Of a stretch of DNA of 64,000 nucleotides, positions 34,869 through 46,662 are shown piece after piece. A program made the position numbers and the translations under genes. The DNA comes from Nematostella vectensis (Eukaryota > Cnidaria > Anthozoa > Actiniaria > Edwardsiidae): positions 17,907,075 to 17,971,074 of the forward strand of contig NC_064038.1 in NCBI RefSeq assembly GCF_932526225.1, given 5' to 3'. Position 1 is the stretch's first letter. Each line of letters opens with the position of its first letter. Under the pieces are notes generated by a model, which was not told the origin of the DNA, made no database searches, and saw nothing but the letters and a program-made list of their open reading frames with translations.

Positions 34869-36140
34869 GTATGTCATTCATGCAGATAATGTGATAAGGC
34901 AAATTTTGGCAAATAAAGTGACTTCCAGAGGCTCGCGTAATAGAAAACTTAATTGTAGAAATTCAATTTAAAGTGAAAAAGATTTATATCACCAAATTTG
35001 CGATCAAATGATAAGATGCTCGAATTATATTGGAATCAAAGAACGAGAAACATGATAGCAATGGTAAGGACTCCTGTTGTTACCACATGATAGCGAAAAA
35101 AAAACATACAAGCGGCTATCTCATCTTAGTTTCTATTTCTCCGGATCCTTCAAGTCTAGAGATGCGATTCAGGTTGTCAAACTGCGTGTTGTCAAATGAA
35201 GAAAGAAGATTGTCTCTACAAATGTCGAGTGCACTTGGCCTGTAGCGAAATAATACACCAAAAACTGTTATTCGACTCTGCCAAGTTTTCGTCAGACTTC
35301 TTCAGGGCTAGGGTAGACTAAGGGGCTGTAGCGACATGCAAATATTACCTCGCTTTCTGGGCGTTTTTTTATCTCATCGGTAAGTCATCCTTTATTAGGA
35401 AATCGTAGGGAATGAGAAAATACCGATGCCGCCGGGTCCCGCGTAGATGTCTTTCCTTGAAGAAAGCCAAAAACAAAGACACTGAGAAACATATACCCAA
35501 ATGAACTCCCTGCTCAAATGCTGCATACCGTAGAAGTCAGAGTATTTATAAATTTGTTATGTAGCAAATGGTTAATTGAATAAGCAAATGAATAGCCAAA
35601 TACAAATCAATCACAGCAATATGCTGATGCCTTTGAAAAAATCTATCGATCGTCACCCGAACGTTTATTTTTCATTATCAAAATGGTATCTGGAACAGTT
35701 CTTTTTCCCTTATGATGAAGAGGAAAAAGCTAGAATAATTGTGTAATAATTTCCATACGCTTTCAGTAACTTCAGTATGTGAGGCAGCTCCACTCACGAT
35801 CATTTGTTCTATAAACGCAAGTAACAGTTTCGTGCTTCCGTTCTTTAGGATTGCCTGACTGGATGTCAATTGGACTACGCATTTGTATGAGATCGTCTTT
35901 GTAAGAGATCGTCTTGATAGGAACCTTTCCTTTCTGAGCAGGTGTAGGTAGGTAGAAAAACTAGCGTTCTTAAAAAACAACAACTCTGTAGCACCGCTTA
36001 ATGTAAAACTAACGCTACATGTAATAAAAGTCAAAGCTTAGTAATGTAATTAACACGTTAACGCTTTAATCACCAAAAATTTAAAAACAAATTTCGATTG
36101 TGTTTACATAAAAATACAACCAAACTGATGGTAAGTCGTC
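34869..36140. other. intergenic, no gene seen; dispersed repeat at 35587-35660
   Basis: The stretch at 35587-35660 (AATGAATAGCCAAATACAAA..TGCTGATGCCTTTGAA..CGTCACCCGAA) is repeated at 38757-38830, so it belongs to a TE. The ORF at 35678-36034 (minus) has no recognisable domain. Confidence 0.45.
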
Positions 36141-36145
36141 TTAGG

Positions 36146-36585
36146 GTAAAAGGGGGGGAGGGTCAAAGGGGGGGAGGGTCAAAGGGGGAGGGTCAAAGGG
36201 GGGAGGGTCAAAGGAGGGAGGGTCAAAGGGGGGAGGGTCAAAGGGGGGAGGGTCAAAGGGGGAGAGGGTCAAAGGGTGAGAGTCAAAGGGGGGGAGGGTC
36301 CAAGGGGGAGGGCCAAGGGGGGAGGGTCAAAGGGGGGAGGGTCAAAGGGGGAGGGTCAAAGGCGGGGGAGGGTCAAAGGGGGAGGGTCAAAGGCGGGGGA
36401 GGGTCAAAGGGGGAGGTTCAAAGGCGGGGGAGGGTCAAGGGGGGAGGGTCAAAGGGGGAGGGTCAAAGGGGGGTCAAAGGTGGAGGGTCAAAGGGGGAGG
36501 GTCAAAGGGGGGGAGGGTCAAAGGCGGGGGAGGGTCAAGGGGGGAGGGTCAAAGGGGAGGGTCAAAGAGGGGGGTGCAAACAGTG
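36146..36585. repeat. G-rich array GTCAAAGGGGGAGGG, about 30 copies
   Basis: Units of 13-18 bp that differ in the length of the G run. Every unit gives two G-runs of three or more, so the plus strand has very high G-quadruplex potential. Derived frames (KGGGSKGEGQR) are not gene-like. Confidence 0.95.
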
Positions 36586-37185
36586 GGTTGTCACATAAGA
36601 CAGTCGAATATAAATAACTAGTTTTAGCGCATAAATAACTAGTTTTAGCAGATTTTAGCGCATAATAACTACTTACGAGGTTAGTAAGTTGTTTATTATA
36701 TGGCTTTTTAAAATAAAAATGACAAGAAAACAAATCAACTTTCGCTTTCGCGCGAATATCGATTAGTTTATCGATCGATTTCAAAAAGGCGGGAAAACAA
36801 GAAACACTCGCGCGCTGCCAAATCAAAAATGTAAATGAGTGAAAAGATTCAACAACAAGTAATTGGTAGTAATTGGACGACTCTTGGAAGCTACAGGTTT
36901 TATCATAGGTGAAGTTGATCCAAACAATAACAAAGAAAGCCCATATGTCAGTCTTCACGGCATGAATGGACTGTTTAGTTCTAAAACTCCACGGTATGTA
37001 GAGAACAAACTTCTGAAGGAAAATGAAAAGGCCAATCGCTTTGTGCGGTTTTTGATTTGATGGAAATATTGCATTTACAAAAAAACAGGTAGTACTTATC
37101 TTAAAGAGGCCTTTCTGGGTCTTGTTGATGTGATAACCGCGTACAGTTCTGCCAGCAATCATACCCAAGAAAATGGATACCACAC

Positions 37186-37764
37186 ACTAAAAAAAATAAT
37201 TTAAGATCTTTCTCCGATTTTTCCTATAAATGGCACCCATAAAATCCCGATATATAAGTGACGATAAAAGTGATCACAATCTGGAAACTGTGGTTTTATT
37301 TCCCAGATCCCGAGAAAATCGCTGTCAATTTGAGCTCAAACGGTAAATCAAGCAAATTACGCCGTAGTTGTAAATAAGTTTATCCGAACGGAAGAGTATG
37401 GATTTCTATCATAATATCCAATCAGATAAACTAGATAAGAAAGACTGTTATGGTGCAGTGCTCCAGTAGAGTCGCCCTCAAATAACGGAGATATCATTCT
37501 CGAAATTCATGTAGAAATCAAAACACGCCACCATCGATTCCTGTGAATGGTTAGCTGTCTAGCATCTTTATGGTAATATTTAGCACGCAAAACGGTATCC
37601 GACAATCGCTGATTTGAGTGAAACAACATACAAACATTATGTTTGCCTTCTGTTGGAATTCTGGTCAAAGAAGATATCTCTACAGTCCACAAACAGTGCG
37701 AGTGTTTTTCATAACATTCCACAACCGCCATTTTGATCGCCATATCGCTTAATGAAATGCGCAT
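37186..37764 (-). other. possible unrecognised minus-strand exons
   Basis: 37507-37764 is an 85-codon ORF starting near AAAATGGCGG (good Kozak) and encoding MAVVECYEKHSHCLW.. and IHRNRWWRVL. Just 3' of it, a TTTTTTTTAG acceptor near 37187 opens a frame with VSIFLGMIAGRTVRGYHINK, which looks like a membrane segment. No donor that joins them, and no family, was recognised. It could be TE debris. Confidence 0.2.
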
Positions 37765-38286
37765 GCGCAGCAGAATAGTCCCTTGTTACACAGCTGTAAA
37801 CCCCAACACAACTCTACTGTGCTCAAGCACGGGGTGGGTTTGAATAGATGGCAGGGAAAGACTGGGGTTGATGAATTATTAACCAGTACCATTAAATTTT
37901 GATACAGATCCCTGCTCAGCTAATTAGTATGCATTAACTTTTGATACAGATATCTACTGATTAGTATAGAAAACATAACGACATATTTCCGACAAAGCAT
38001 TTACTTTCATCATTTAACAACAAATTTGCAGCAATATACTTTCGTTAACCTCAACGCTCTGCAAGCGAACTACTCACTACTTTGCTTCGCAAATTAATTT
38101 ACTAAGCCAAAAGGTAAAACGTCTTTGCGGACATGTGGTGAAGTGGGACGGACAGGTCTCGGATATTTGAGTCCTTGAACACACCGAAACGAGCTGTTGC
38201 CAACTCGACGGTATGACAATAAATAATTTGCATTCTTGCTTGCTGTTTTTATCTAAAGACGCACCGCATATCGCAATGCGACCCAA

Positions 38287-38372
38287 TTACCGATTGCACA
38301 ACAATAAGCTTATACATCCAACGGCCTGCGGCCTCGGGATGTACATCGCTTATTGCCTCGGCTCTCGGTAAT
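38287..38372. other. long imperfect hairpin, MITE-like
   Basis: TTACCGA...AATAAGCTTATACATCC pairs with GGATGTACATCGCTTATT...CTCGGTAA around a CGGCCTGCGGCCT loop region. Probably a foldback element. Confidence 0.4.
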
Positions 38373-38614
38373 TAACTGTTACATACAAATCAGCCGCTCA
38401 TATTTTATCTACTACTTAAAACAGGTATATGTGTTCATTATGCAAATTATTTATTTTCTCTCGATAGTTTCCTGTGTATATTGCGTGTTTGTTTGTTTTT
38501 CAGGACAAAGCTCATTGAAGTGAATCATTCTTTGATCAGTTTTAAATGAAGGGTTATTAATTAACCTTAAGGGGATGCTGGAAACGTGCAGAACTCCTTG
38601 CAGGTCCTAACCAG

Positions 38615-38722
38615 AAGGTTTTGTAGCAATGTTTTGTGGGAAGTTTTTGTGGGAAGGTTTTGTAGGAAGTTTTTGTGGGAAGGTTTTGTGGGAAAGTTTT
38701 GTGGGAAAATTTTGTGGGAAGG
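38615..38722. repeat. degenerate GGGAAGGTTTTGT repeats
   Basis: About seven imperfect 13-15 bp units of TTTTGTGGGAAGG. Confidence 0.8.
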
Positions 38723-38756
38723 AGGAAATAATTGATTTCGAGTATCTAGAATCAGC

Positions 38757-38922
38757 AAATGAATAGCGAAATACAAATCAATCAAAAATATGCTGATGCC
38801 TTTGAACTGTCGAATGTCACCCGAAAGCTGTTATTTACACATGCTCGAGGATCCAGCGTACTTTGCGGGCGCTCCCAAAGGTCACCCCCGCGAAAGAGCT
38901 GCTGGGAAATTTGCCTAGTAAG
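38757..38922 (+). mobile_element. end of a RecQ-like repeat element
   Basis: 38757-38830 repeats 35587-35660. 38840-38915 (CGAGGATCCAGCGTACTTTG, CGGGCGCTCCCAAAGGTCAC) is the inverted counterpart of 43925-43995, which belongs to the RecQ-like pseudogene. The copy is cut at 38922 by the hAT-type element. Confidence 0.55.
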
Positions 38923-39727
38923 CAGTGGCGGATCCACGGGCGGTGACGGGGGTGACATGTCGCCCCCTTTGGGGCAAACAAAAAGCGTTTAAACATAAAA
39001 AACATAACTCGTTGCAAATTGTTATAGCCGAATTGGATGTATCGCGATGCCATTCACTGGACGAAAACCAGACAATTTTCGTGACAGAAAGCCAGGCCAC
39101 TGCACTAGGCGAAACAAGGCATGCATTTTGAATCAGAATGTTCTGACTGGCAGAACAGAAATCACTTGTCAACAACATTTTTTAACCCTAAAATATAGCA
39201 TATTGGGTTTGGTCGAAGCAATTTCTAACCCTAAGCTCTAAAATCACTGTGAGACCCCCCTTAACCAACTGCCGCGGGCATAGGCATATGAGCTATAAGT
39301 CAGCACCGGACGCCTATTATCAAGGATGCGACCTTCATTCACTGAATATAGTCATTTGCCACACCTGCAATATAGTACGCAATATGTTGGGTTCTTACCA
39401 TGAGCCTTTCAAGTTTTTTTTACAACCCGCCGGCAGAATTGGAAAAAAATGGAAAGCGCAAACTGGAAGATTTTCGCAAAATTTGCTGGGTTGCACGATA
39501 GGATACGAAATAGTGTCGATCGACAGGATGGAGGCCTGTAGGTGTTTTATGGCGGATGGCGTTTCCTGTAGTAAGAGGAGCTATTATGCTTTTGGTTCTC
39601 TATAGTTCAAAACTTCAATAAGTAACGTTATTTTCACAAACAGGAAAAATAAAAGTATTCTCGAAATGTTGTAGAAATGTTGTAACAAAAAAAGTCACCC
39701 ACCTTTCTAAATCCTAGATTCGCCACT
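38923..39727 (+). mobile_element. hAT-type element remnant with transposase fragment
   Basis: The ends are CAGTGGCGGATCCA (38923) and CTAGATTCGCCACT (to 39727), an imperfect inverted pair of a kind common in hAT elements. At 39255-39420 the plus strand encodes GCDLHSLNIVICHTCNIVRNM, matching the CHSLNLAV region of DUF4371/ZMYM-like hAT transposases. The rest of the transposase is missing. No 8-bp target duplication is certain. Confidence 0.5.
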
Positions 39728-40102
39728 AAGACTAGTTCTGGACAGTTGTTATGTACTGTTCATTGATTGATGTTACCATGTGCTTGGCCGGAGAGCCCGC
39801 CGAACTTGTCGGGCTCGGCTGTTGGAAGTAAAAGCTCAGTGTTGTGTTTAGAGTAGCGCTCAGAATTGTGTCTTCAGGACTTGACAATTGGCGACGAGAA
39901 TCTGGGACTTGTTCTCAAGCGATGAGGGAAAGGATTTGGTGAAAATAGAGCAAGAGAAACCCTAAAAAATGTGTAAACAAGTTTCACCCGGGTGGCGACT
40001 GGGAGTCGTACACTGAACAGTTGGATTTTTATTTCAGTGCGAACAACGTAACGGAAGAGAAGAATTGTTTTAGCTAATCTGAATCCCGATACGTTCCAAC
40101 TC

Positions 40103-40693
40103 TTGGAGGATTTGATACAGCCTGCGAAACCGAAGGACGACACGATAACGTATGATGTTATTGTGATAACACTGAAAGGACACACGAAGCCAGAGAAGTC
40201 TGCCCTTGTAGTGCGATACGAGTTCGATAACCGTTATAGCAAACCAGAGGAGTCCGTAAGCGAGTACGTGGCTACGCTCAAGCACTTGGCTGGGGATTGC
40301 AAGTTTTCCAATGAAGTAAGAAGCGAAAGATTGCAAGACAGGTTAGTGTCTGGAATTCGAGACGACAAGATGTTGAGAGAACTACTGAAAGAGTTGAACA
40401 TTGAAAATACTGTGCGAAAGTGCCAAGCGGTCGACCAGGCAAAAAAAAAGATGTCTTGGTATTTAGGACGGAAGAGCTCCATTTCGAGGTGAATAAACTG
40501 GAAGGAAATCATGGCGAAAAATTTTTTTCCCGACATGGAGATACCACAGGGAACCCAAGGAAAACCCCAGAGTGCTACAGTTTCAAAATGTTACCGCTGT
40601 AACGGAAAGCACGACCCACGCTCCTGCGTTTTCAGTCAATCCAAGTGTTTCTCCTGTGGCAAAATAGGCTACATTAAGAGAGCATGCCGGTAG
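40103..40693 (+). pseudogene. Gypsy gag fragment with CCHC knuckles
   Basis: 40103-40492 has the gag-capsid-like pattern YSKPEESVSEYVATLKHLA and ERLQDRLVSGI. After a frameshift, 40580-40693 encodes CYRCNGKHDPRSC and CFSCGKIGYIKRAC, two zinc-knuckle-like units; the second has Tyr where CCHC has His. Confidence 0.75.
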
Positions 40694-40829
40694 GTCAAGC
40701 CCAACGAGAAACCACAGGCAACCCATACTGGGGTCAAGGTTATGAACGAAAACTATAGGAGAGAAACAGAGGGTGACGACGGGTGGTATGGATTGTATGA
40801 AGTGGGGAATCTAGGAAACCCATCAGTGT

Positions 40830-41300
40830 CGACATAGAGGCAGAAGGGACTGGGTTCCAAATGGAACTGAATACAGGGGCTGCTGTCTCAGTTATAAGCG
40901 AGGCCAAATACCGCGAGTGTTTGCGTCATGTGCCCCTGGAACATACTGATCTAAAACTACATACCTACAGGAGAGAACTTGGTTCCGCTGGGAGCCATAA
41001 CAGTCAATGTGCGCTACGGGAACCAAGATGCTTCCCTTCCCTTATATGTCATTCCCGGGAATGGACCTACCCTGTCGGCAGGGCGTGGTTACATTCAATC
41101 ACACTGAACTGCCCCTTGTTAATCTAACAGCAAGCAGGAATTTACAGGATGTACTTAGCAGCCATGCTTCAGTTTTCAAGGAAGACCTTGGAACACTTAA
41201 GGGAATCACGGCCAGTATCCAGTTGAAAGACGACGCTGTCCCTAAGTTTTTGAAGGCTCTCCCTGTTGCGCTGGCCCGGAATCCTGCTGTATAGCGTGGA
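40830..41300 (+). pseudogene. Gypsy aspartic protease region, active-site Asp changed
   Basis: ELNTGAAVSVIS stands where the retropepsin D-T/S-G-A-x-x-S-V motif is expected; Asn replaces the catalytic Asp. The frame shifts before the reverse transcriptase start. Confidence 0.65.
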
Positions 41301-42350
41301 TTGAAAGCTTTAGAAGCACAAGGAATGATTAAGAAGGTGGACCACTGTGACTGGGCGGCCCCAAATGTAACGCCATTCAAAAAGGATGGAGAGGTGCGGG
41401 TCTGTGGGGACTTTAAGGTCACAGTCAACATCCAATTGCGAATGGACGAGTACACCCTGCCACGCGTTGAGGAGATATATGCTAGCTTAAGTTAGGGGAA
41501 ACAGTTCAGTACCCTATACTTGAGGCAAGCGTATTTGCAGATGGAGCTGGAAGATGACGCCAAGCGGTATTTGACGATAAATACAACACGCGGCCTCTAT
41601 CAGTACCAGCGACTCCCGTATGGCATCGCCTCGGCTCTGGAAATCCGGCAGCGGGCAATGGAACAGGTCATAAAAGTTATACTACACGTGCAGTGCTACC
41701 TTGACGATATAATCATCACAGGCTCTAGCCCGGAAGAGCATATCTCCAACTGGACAAGGTTTTGGGCCGACTGGAGGACTTACGCCTTAGGGTCAACAGA
41801 AAGAAGTGCACTTTCATGCGTGATTCAGTGGAATACTTGGGTCACATTATCTCTGCGGATGGTCTCCATCAGTCCAAGACCAAGACCGGAGCTATGACAC
41901 AGCTCCCCAACCCAGAGAATGTTGGACAGCTGCGCTCATTCTTAGGAATGGTACAGTACTACTCACGGTTCTTGCCTGATTTGTCAACTCACCTAGCACC
42001 CTTACACAAGCTACTACAGAAGAGTGTGTCGTGGGTCTGGGGTGTGGAGCAGGAGCAGAGTTTCAGGAAGGTCAAGGGCATGCTGTAGGAGGAGCGTGTC
42101 CTTACACACTTTGACCCGCACTTACCGTTGATCCTCGCCTGCGACAGTTCCTCTTATGGGCTAGGGGCGGTCCTGTCACACGTGTTGGCAGATGGTAGTG
42201 AAATACCAATTGCATACACATCCCGCTCATTGAGCAAGACAGAAAGAAAATATGATAAAATTTAAAAAGAGGCTCTGAGTTTGTACTGGGGGGTGCGGAA
42301 GTCCCAAATATACCTAGAAGGGCGGAAGTTCAAGCTGATTACAGTCACAA
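41290..42350 (+). pseudogene. Gypsy reverse transcriptase and RNase H region
   Basis: Pieces at 41301-41495, 41520-41897 and 41762-42088 show VCGDFKVTVN, LRQAYLQMEL, QRLPYGIASA and the active site YLDDIIITG, then YLGHIISADGL and LRSFLGMVQYYSRFLPDLS. The first catalytic Asp of FxxLDL(R/K)QAY is lost to a stop/frameshift at 41495-41520. The RNase H start ([16 protein letters not shown]) follows a stop at 42088. Confidence 0.85.
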
Positions 42351-42643
42351 GCCTTTTAAGTATATCATGGATCCTGGAAAGGGATGTCCAGCTACTATAG
42401 AAGAACGACTGCAGCGATGGTGTCTTTTCCTCTTTTCCTCCTTTCCCATATGTCTGTACTCTATGTGTTACCAGTCACTGATAAGAAACTTCGCCGCGAG
42501 ACAAACCGAGACCCGCTCCTCGCGCGGGTAGTGCGCTTGGTGGAAGGTATGGGGAGGGGCTGAACCTAACCCGGACTTGGCACCCTACAGCAGCCGCAGG
42601 CAACAGCTTACTGTCTGTCACGTCATCATCATGTGGGGTAACC

Positions 42644-43123
42644 GTGTTGTGGTGCCACCCAAGCTTCGGCGGCGAGTTCTTGACATACTACATGAGGGCA
42701 CGTGAATTCATTTGGTGGCCACGGATCGACAGTGAGACGGAGGCCACCGCCAAGCGCTGCGAAGGTTGCCAGGAGACAGCCCGAAACCCAGCTCGAGCCC
42801 CTCTACATCGGTGGGAGTATCCAGCGCAACATTGGCAACGATTACACATCGACTTCGGGGGTCCGGTTGCAGGCCACATGGTGATGGTGATGTCGGATGC
42901 GCATACAAAGTGGCGCGCGGTCTTCATCATGCACAGAGACACTACCGCACTGGAAACTGTTAATTCCTTGCGTACACTATTTGCCCGGATGAGCCTCCCC
43001 GAGCAAATAGTAACTGATAATGGGCCACAGTTCATGTCGAGAGAGTTCGAGCATTTCAATAAGATGAATGGAATTAGACAGGCCGAGCGTACCATCCGGC
43101 GACGAATGGTCTGGGGGAGGCAA
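42644..43123 (+). pseudogene. Gypsy integrase, C-terminally truncated
   Basis: Has the end of the zinc-binding domain (C..C of HHCC), LHIDFGGPVAGH (first catalytic Asp) and QIVTDNGPQF (second). The frame ends in the purine tract before the right LTR, so the catalytic Glu and the C-terminal domain are absent. Confidence 0.82.
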
Positions 43124-43391
43124 TGTTATGTATTGTTCATTGATTAATGTTATAGCGTGCTTGTGTTTAGAGTAGAGAGAATTGTGTCTTCAGGCCTTGA
43201 CAACAGGTCAAAAGCTTAAGCCAATTTAAAACTGACAGTCGATGAAATTATTCTGACGGAATTAAATACAGTTTCTTTTTTCGAGATACCGAAATGGAAC
43301 GTTTGTGCACGCTAAATCGTTGTCTTGTTTTTTATTAGTTTGAACTTTTTTGGAAGAAACGCTGTCGTAGACAAAATGTGGAAACCCCTGT

Positions 43392-43994
43392 TTACGTTAT
43401 TTTCATGTTGCAGACCGAAGCTCCAGCAGGCGATTTTTCGCTTGTAAGTTTACATAAACTTAAGAAAGAATTCGTCTCTATATAGATCTTATCTCCAAGC
43501 GCTTGAAGCTTCTTCGCTTGCAGTTGGACGTTCGCAGCAGCGGGCAAACAACCACAACGACACTGGTTCTCGAGAAAATGCGAGGCGCCAATTTTGCAGG
43601 CTTTTTTGAAAAGAAGTGGCAAGATTTGGGATACTAGGTTTTTACCAAAGCCTGTCGGTAGCTAAGCAAAAACATCGCTCTTTCCCACTAAACACGACTG
43701 TCTCACAAGCAATTGTTCTGGCTTCAAAGTTTCTCTTATCGTACAAAACAAAGAAACTTGATCCATCAAACAGGCAAAGCATTTGTCAGCGATGCGAGCG
43801 TTGTTGAATGAGAAATTACAAGTAAACACTTCTGTGCTGTGATTGGGCCTTTTTTCACACCTAAAAAAAGGCCCAGTCACAGCACAGCAGCTTCCAGCGT
43901 TTTGGAACTCAAAATTGTTATTAACTTTTCCAGCGGCTCTCTCGCTGTAGTGACCTTTGGGAGCGCCCGCAAAGTACACTGGATCCTCGAGCAT
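43392..43994 (-). pseudogene. RecQ-like helicase fragment with one in-frame stop
   Basis: On the minus strand 43994-43392 is one frame broken only by a TAG. LKPEQLLVRQSCLVGKSDVF precedes the stop and LPTGFGKNLVSQILPLLF (Walker A) follows it directly. This is the start of a RecQ-type helicase domain (Q-motif-like KPEQ, then motif I). The later sequence (ANVQLQAKKLQALGDKIY) is less clear, and motifs II-VI are absent. It belongs to the same family as 1370-1875. Confidence 0.65.
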
Positions 43995-44209
43995 GAAATG
44001 TATGCGGAATCCCGGGTTTTCAATTTTCTGTCATTCGACGAGGGTAGTACTTCGTGGATGTCAAAAGTATTCTCAATAAGAGAGATCTCCCAGTCGAGTT
44101 CCTCAGATAACACTACATGATGTACATTGCTAAACTCCAGTTTTTAACTGCTTTAAAAGCATAAAAACATCATTATTAAACTTCATCAGTATTGAATATT
44201 CGTTAGCAT

Positions 44210-44600
44210 TGTAATAAACAGTCATCAAGCGAAGTCTAATGATTAGTGAAATTTTAGAGTTGAGGGAGATTGCTTTTATTGGAATGATCTGATCGAAGCC
44301 TACCGACATCAGTGGCTAGACTAAATTTACGATTTTGCCAATAACCCTTTCACATTTGAATGATCTGATCGAACCCTACAGACATCAGTGGCTAGACTGG
44401 ATTTACGATTTTGCCAATAACTCTGTCACATTTGAATGATCTGATCGAACCCTATAGACATCAGTGGTTCGACTAAATTTACGATTTTGCCAATAACCCT
44501 TTCACATTTGAATGATCTGATCGAACCCTAAAGACATCAGTGGTTCGACTTAATTTACGATTTTGCCAATAACTCTTTCACATTTGAATGATATTATCGC
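44210..44600. repeat. 76-bp tandem repeat, about 4.2 copies
   Basis: GATCTGATCGAA starts at 44286, 44362, 44438 and 44514, exactly 76 bp apart, with CAGTGGTTCGACTAAATTTA and CGATTTTGCCAATAAC in each unit. Confidence 0.92.
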
Positions 44601-46662
44601 TGATTATATGGGGTGCTTCGTGTAAAGTAAAAAATGAGAGTTTCTTTAAAAGGGATAAGGTTGCTGTTGCTGTACTTAACGATCGTCTCGAGGGTTGGTC
44701 GGATGCTGTTTCGCTAAAAGCACGTTTTTTTCAGATAATGTCTCAGCTATTTTGCTAAGCGCAAATTTTCTTTTTTCTTGAAACAAAAATTAAATTTCTC
44801 CGTATCTTTCCTTTGCATAAGCTTTTTATGTTGCATTAGCGTTTTTTCTTCCTAGAAATAGTTTTGTATTAATAGTTGGTGCAGACGCAGTTCTCTTTGC
44901 CAACAGATGCAGATTAAATTCCGCGGAAATGATAAGCGATGACATTAGCATCAATGCGGATTACGTTACCAAGATATATCGAAAATGATATCCTTTATCT
45001 AGGCTTCCGATGTGTCGTGTTTTCCCTATGACCATCGAAGATCTCAATGTCATTACATTTATACTTTTGGCGGGAAAAATGGAGGTTGCGCCTGGATGTT
45101 TTGTTTTTGGTCACATACGCACAAATGTCAAGCCATTTTTGTATCGGTCAAATCTAATCTTTGACTAAATAGCGTAAACCACAAGCTTCTAAGTATAATA
45201 GTTATCGCCTTTGAAGATAGAAAACTGACATGCGTCTGTTTTCTTTCTTGCAAATGTTAGATATCTTGAAAACAGAAATTACATTCCACCTTTTCTTGTT
45301 TGGGAATAGCGTGCAGTCAATTCAACTGCGTCTCGTTGCGTACTTTTTTGTTCATGACACTCTGTGACGTCATCTGTGCATGTATTAGAGGACAGACGCA
45401 CGAAAAAATGAGATCTCTCTGTTAAGTCACTAACTTCTTTGTCTGCCTAAATTTTACGCCGCTTCCCTGTAAACTTGGTATGTGATTCATTATTTTAAGT
45501 GTGGTATTCACGTAACTGTTTTAACAGAACAGCTTTATACGGGCATGCTCGTACTCATGAGCTTGAATTACACTTGAAAGTCTGTCAAAAAAAGGAAATA
45601 GGGTGAGGGGGGTGGAGGTGGGGGTAATCAGCGTTTAGTCTGGATAAGCCTTGACATTGGCGCGAACCATTGGCGAGTTAGTGGCGCGAGCTTCACTATG
45701 GCGAGGTCGGTTGCACGGGGAATTAGCACCCATTCATAAACAAGCGGCATTACATCGTATGGTTAGTTACGTATGGATATCATGGTCGAACTCCCTCTTA
45801 CTCTTGGTCTACCTTTTTATCAATCGCATCTGAATGTTATTACATTTTAGAAGTATTTGTGTCTGTATACCACTCGCAAAAGTACCAAAACATTTCTCAA
45901 ACATAATGTAGACAAATATTTTAACCAATAACTATTTTATCACAGTTGTAAACCGAAATAATTTTCTCTTTGTTTTCAGTTTAGCACAGGTATATAAAAT
46001 TTAAAGTTTTCAATTGTATTCTCATTTGACTAGTTTTCAGAGTAACATTTACTTAGCTATGAGACTATTCAAACAAACGTTGTGTTTTTAATTAGAGTTT
46101 AGATTAGGGGATTTTCATGCCTTTTAACGATAAATAGCGTATTTTTATTCATGAAAATGTTATACAATGCACTTAGACTCCGGGACGCACAAACTTTCCA
46201 TTAAAGTGTATCAGCAAACGGCTAAATATACCAAAGCGACAAAGAGAGTGCCGAAGGGGCGAAGGAAATACAAATACAAAACAGTAGGACCGGAGTCATG
46301 AAAGTGTAATTAAAGTAAAAGTAAAGAAGAGCTTTTAGAGGGTTCCTAAATTACTTTGTACTGCGTACACAAAGGTCTATTTCCATCTGCTCATAAAAGC
46401 CAGTATAAAATCACTCCTAAGCTATTCTTAGCACAGATAGCAGTCATTGCTATCTTTACTTTCTGAGTTATTTACCTGTCAAAATATCAAACATCGATAA
46501 ACTAGGCGACAAATCATTTTTGAAAAATTAGGGTGCGTTTGCTCTGGAAAGGCCAAGATCCTAGTTGTTCCTTTCTATGCGTTTCCTTTTTATTAATTTC
46601 TCACTGAGTTGCCAGAAAACTGGTCCCAGTTCGTATAGTAATGTTTTTTTTGTTTGTTTCAG
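44601..46662. other. upstream region of the plus-strand GPCR, no coding region seen
   Basis: Only short ORFs. It probably contains the promoter and a 5' untranslated exon of the GPCR, which I cannot locate. Confidence 0.4.

Larger units (their letters stand above)
39747..43202 (+). mobile_element. Gypsy/Ty3-type LTR retrotransposon, internally deleted and decayed
   Basis: LTRs start TGTTATGTA and end CTTGACA: 39747-39886 (140 bp) and 43124-43202 (79 bp, lacking a GC-rich inner piece). Flanks are ACAGT (left) and ACAGG (right), a near-perfect 5-bp target duplication. After the left LTR comes TTGGCGACGAGAA, the primer-binding region; a purine tract TGGGGGAGGCAA precedes the right LTR. Gag, protease, reverse transcriptase, RNase H and integrase pieces follow in order on the plus strand with stops and frameshifts. 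The 3.46-kb length is well short of an intact 5-6 kb Gypsy element. Confidence 0.85.

Noticed and set aside
36098-36617. Gly/Lys-rich ORFs (166 and 113 codons)
   Set aside because: Low-complexity translation of the G-rich array.
36518-37183. 221-codon minus-strand ORF as a gene
   Set aside because: Most of it has no domain and it ends in the G-rich array; only the first 30 residues look possibly coding, noted as a weak exon candidate.
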